This document shows, in pieces, positions 12,235-13,728 of a stretch of 13,728 nucleotides of DNA (position 1 is its first letter; every line of letters begins with the position of its first letter). Both the position numbers and the translations under genes were made by a program. The notes beneath the pieces were generated by a model. It saw only the letters and a program-made list of their open reading frames with translations, was not told where the DNA came from and searched no databases. Source of the stretch: Patulibacter sp. (GTDB lineage Bacteria; Actinomycetota; Thermoleophilia; Solirubrobacterales; Solirubrobacteraceae). The DNA lies in contig JAVHXX010000053.1 of NCBI GenBank assembly GCA_031119595.1, positions 1 through 13,728 of the forward strand. The letters are read 5' to 3'.

Positions 12235-13383
12235 ATGACCGCCTCCGCTCCCACGCCCGCCCTCGACGGCGTGCGGGTGCTCGACCTCTCGCGCATGCTT
12301 CCCGGCGCGGCGCTCACGCGCCTCCTCGCCGACCTCGGTGCGACGATCATCAAGGTCGAGCGCCCGGGAGCGGGAGATGAGATCCGCGCCGACGGCACCC
12401 CCGTCGAGGGCACGACCGGCACGCACGCCTTCCTCGATCGGGGAAAGCAGTCGGTCGCCCTGGATCTCAAGGAGCCGGAGGCGGTCGCGACCGTCCTGCG
12501 GCTCGCCGCGACCTGCGACGCCGTGGTGGAATCGTTCCGCCCGGGCGTCGCGGATCGCCTCGGGGTCGGCTACGACGCCCTGCGCGCGGTCAACCCCGCG
12601 ATCGTCTTCTGCTCGGTGAACGGGTACGGCACGGGCGGTCCGCTCGAACGCGCCGCCGGCCACGACCTGGGCTACATCGCCCGCGCCGGCGTGCTGAACC
12701 TCGGTGGCACCCGCGCGGACGGTCCTGGCATCTCGGGTGCGCAGCTCGCGGACACGACCGGTGGCGCCCTCGGCGCGGTCGGACTGCTCGCCGCGCTCCT
12801 GCGTGCGCAGCGCACCGGCCAGGGCGACCACATCGAGGTCGCGCTCGCCGACGCCGCCCTGTGGGCGGTCGGCATCCACGCCGCGAACGCCTTCGCCGGT
12901 GGCGCCGACGGCCCCGAATCCTCTGCGCTCAACGGCGCGGCCGCGTGCTATCGCGTCTACCGCTGCGCCGATGGCCTCGACCTGTCGGTCGGCGCGCTCG
13001 AGGCGCGGTTCTGGGCGCAGTTCGTCGACGTCGTCGGCGACGACTCGTGGCTCGAGCGTCGCTTCGACGCCACGCTCATCCCCGCCGTGGCGGCCCGGAT
13101 CGCGGAACGCCCGCGGGCCGAATGGCTCGACCTGCTCGCCGGCCTCGACGTCTGCGTCGAGCCGGTCCTGACCTTCGCCGAGGTCGCCGAGGACGAGCAG
13201 TTCGCGAGTCGCGGGATGGTCGTACGGGGGCCCGCCGGCGAGCCGCGGCTCGGAAGCCCGATCCGCACCGGCGCGCCGGTGCCGGACCTCCCGGGCGCGA
13301 ACCCGGTCGTCGGTGGCGACACCGCCGACGTGCTCGGCGCGCTGGGCGCGAACGCGCCCGCCCGAGGCGCCACGATCAGCTGA
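12235..13383 (+). CDS. CaiB/BaiF family protein, alpha-methylacyl-CoA racemase-like
   Basis: A 382-aa class III CoA-transferase superfamily protein. Seen: VRVLDLSRMLPGAALTRLLADLGATIIKVERPGAGDEIR (13-51), LDLKEPE, FRPGVADRLGVGYDAL and GYGTGGP. Next comes AGHDLGYIARAGVL with His143-Asp144, ADTTGGALGAVGLLAAL with Asp173, and GALEARFWAQF with Glu256. From memory, mycobacterial alpha-methylacyl-CoA racemase uses His126, Asp156 and Glu241; the counterparts here match in order and setting. I therefore favour racemase (C2 epimerisation of 2-methylacyl-CoA, needed to degrade sterol or isoprenoid side chains) over CoA transfer. ATG 12235 lies 4 nt after the BioY stop with no strong Shine-Dalgarno, which suggests coupled translation. 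It is the last gene of the operon, followed by a hairpin at 13392. A formyl-CoA-transferase-like role remains possible. Confidence 0.88.
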   Translation: MTASAPTPALDGVRVLDLSRMLPGAALTRLLADLGATIIKVERPGAGDEIRADGTPVEGTTGTHAFLDRGKQSVALDLKEPEAVATVLRLAATCDAVVESFRPGVADRLGVGYDALRAVNPAIVFCSVNGYGTGGPLERAAGHDLGYIARAGVLNLGGTRADGPGISGAQLADTTGGALGAVGLLAALLRAQRTGQGDHIEVALADAALWAVGIHAANAFAGGADGPESSALNGAAACYRVYRCADGLDLSVGALEARFWAQFVDVVGDDSWLERRFDATLIPAVAARIAERPRAEWLDLLAGLDVCVEPVLTFAEVAEDEQFASRGMVVRGPAGEPRLGSPIRTGAPVPDLPGANPVVGGDTADVLGALGANAPARGATIS

Positions 13384-13391
13384 TTCGGGCG

Positions 13392-13410
13392 TCGGCACGA
13401 TCCGTGCCGA
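13392..13410 (+). terminator. Hairpin terminator after the racemase-like gene
   Basis: TCGGCACG (13392-13399) and CGTGCCGA (13403-13410) form a perfect 8-bp stem with a 3-nt loop, starting 8 nt after the stop codon. No T tract follows. It separates the F420 reductase operon from the LLM promoter that begins at 13417. Confidence 0.6.
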
Positions 13411-13416
13411 AACCGA

Positions 13417-13445
13417 CTGGCAATCTAACGTACGTTTGGTAGATT
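13417..13445 (+). promoter_or_regulatory. Promoter with embedded TetR-type operator, site 7; apparently leaderless LLM transcript
   Basis: CTGGCA (13417-13422), a 17-nt spacer and TAGATT (13440-13445) form a sigma-70-like promoter. Seven nucleotides separate the -10 box from ATG 13453, and no Shine-Dalgarno is present, so transcription would begin at or next to the start codon. The spacer holds CTAACGTACGTTTGG (13425-13439), the reverse of CCAAACGTACGTTAG. That is the wider operator form shared with site 2 and would fully occlude the promoter when bound. Confidence 0.65.
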
Positions 13446-13452
13446 TCTGACC

Positions 13453-13728
13453 ATGAGCGTCACGGTTGGCTTCCCAGGACAGATCATGCCGCCGGCATCG
13501 AAGGCGATCGAGATGGCCCAGCGGGCCGAGGCGAACGGCTTCGATGCGGTGTGGTGGCCCTGCCACCTGATGGGCTGGCACCCGGACTCCGTGTGGACCG
13601 AGGAGTACACGCCGCTCGCGGCGATGCAGGACAACCCGCACACCTACTTCGAGCCGCTCACGATGATGGGCGCGGCCGGGGCCGCCACCGAGCGGATCAG
13701 GGTCGGCAGCTCCGTCACCGATCTCATC
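13453..13728 (+). CDS. Luciferase-like monooxygenase family (LLM class) oxidoreductase, 5' part
   Basis: The first 92 residues of an open frame that runs off the window. VTVGFPGQIMPPASKAIEMAQRAEANGFDAVWWPCH is the first beta-alpha unit of the LLM TIM barrel, and EPLTMMGAAGAATERIRVGSSVTD is the conserved beta-strand segment (about 69-92) of F420- or FMN-dependent members. It likely oxidises or reduces a carbonyl or alcohol with F420 or FMN. F420 is favoured by the NADPH:F420 reductase in the adjacent co-regulated operon, which is inference. ATG 13453 is chosen because the family N-terminus begins there and the promoter places the transcript start next to it. The reading frame lacks a stop only because the window ends. 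Confidence 0.88.
   Translation, partial: MSVTVGFPGQIMPPASKAIEMAQRAEANGFDAVWWPCHLMGWHPDSVWTEEYTPLAAMQDNPHTYFEPLTMMGAAGAATERIRVGSSVTDLI

Noticed and set aside
12145..13641. Minus-strand open frame opposite the racemase-like gene and LLM start
   Set aside because: It spans two good plus-strand genes, a terminator and a promoter, and shows no family features.
1..13728. Mobile elements, CRISPR array, tRNA or rRNA genes
   Set aside because: No transposase- or integrase-like protein, no regularly spaced repeats, and no tRNA or rRNA pattern was found on either strand.

Overview
The window is chromosomal DNA from a very high-GC bacterium. It has dense, mostly short-spaced genes with GTG as well as ATG starts, at least one apparently leaderless promoter, coenzyme F420-type enzymes (an NADPH:F420 reductase-like gene and a luciferase-like monooxygenase) and several acyl-CoA catabolic genes. 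This points to Actinomycetota. A deep lineage such as Thermoleophilia/Solirubrobacterales is possible, but I cannot fix the genus from sequence alone. I see no mobile elements, tRNA, rRNA or CRISPR.

Layout: (1) a minus-strand steroid-type thiolase (6-1187), divergent from a plus-strand SnoaL/NTF2-like gene (1270-1674); (2) a plus-strand unit of FAD-dependent oxidoreductase and FabG-like SDR, then a metallo-beta-lactamase-fold hydrolase (1845-5105); (3) a plus-strand unit of enoyl-CoA hydratase, acyl-CoA carboxyltransferase, stand-alone biotin carrier protein and a 3-alpha-HSD-like SDR (5178-8626); (4) a minus-strand VOC/glyoxalase-fold gene (8752-9225), divergent from TetR regulator A (9376-10071), which converges on TetR regulator B (10094-10786, minus); (5) divergent from regulator B, a tightly packed unit of NpdG-like F420 reductase, BioY biotin transporter and an alpha-methylacyl-CoA racemase-like CaiB/BaiF protein (10945-13383); (6) the start of an F420-type luciferase-like monooxygenase (13453 to the window edge).

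The strongest observation is regulatory. Five intergenic promoter regions upstream of every transcription unit except possibly the MBL hydrolase, plus the LLM promoter, carry dyads related to AACCAANCGGTTGGTT or to a wider-spaced CCAAACGNNCGTTTGG: seven sites in all (centred near 1202, 1823, 5134, 9297, 10828, 10875 and 13432). The two TetR paralogs have nearly identical helix-turn-helix segments, 29 of 31 residues by my alignment. The window therefore looks like a compact, self-contained regulon run by two sister repressors. The operator has the same overall spacing as the KstR2 operator of actinobacterial steroid catabolism as I recall it.

The gene content (FadA5-like thiolase, racemase with the His/Asp/Glu catalytic set, enoyl-CoA hydratase, carboxyltransferase, several SDRs, SnoaL-like protein) suggests catabolism of a branched, isoprenoid or steroid-like acyl-CoA. 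Cofactor supply seems to be built in: a biotin importer is co-regulated with a biotinylated carrier protein, and an F420 reductase is co-regulated with an F420-type oxidoreductase. The substrate is not determined by the sequence.
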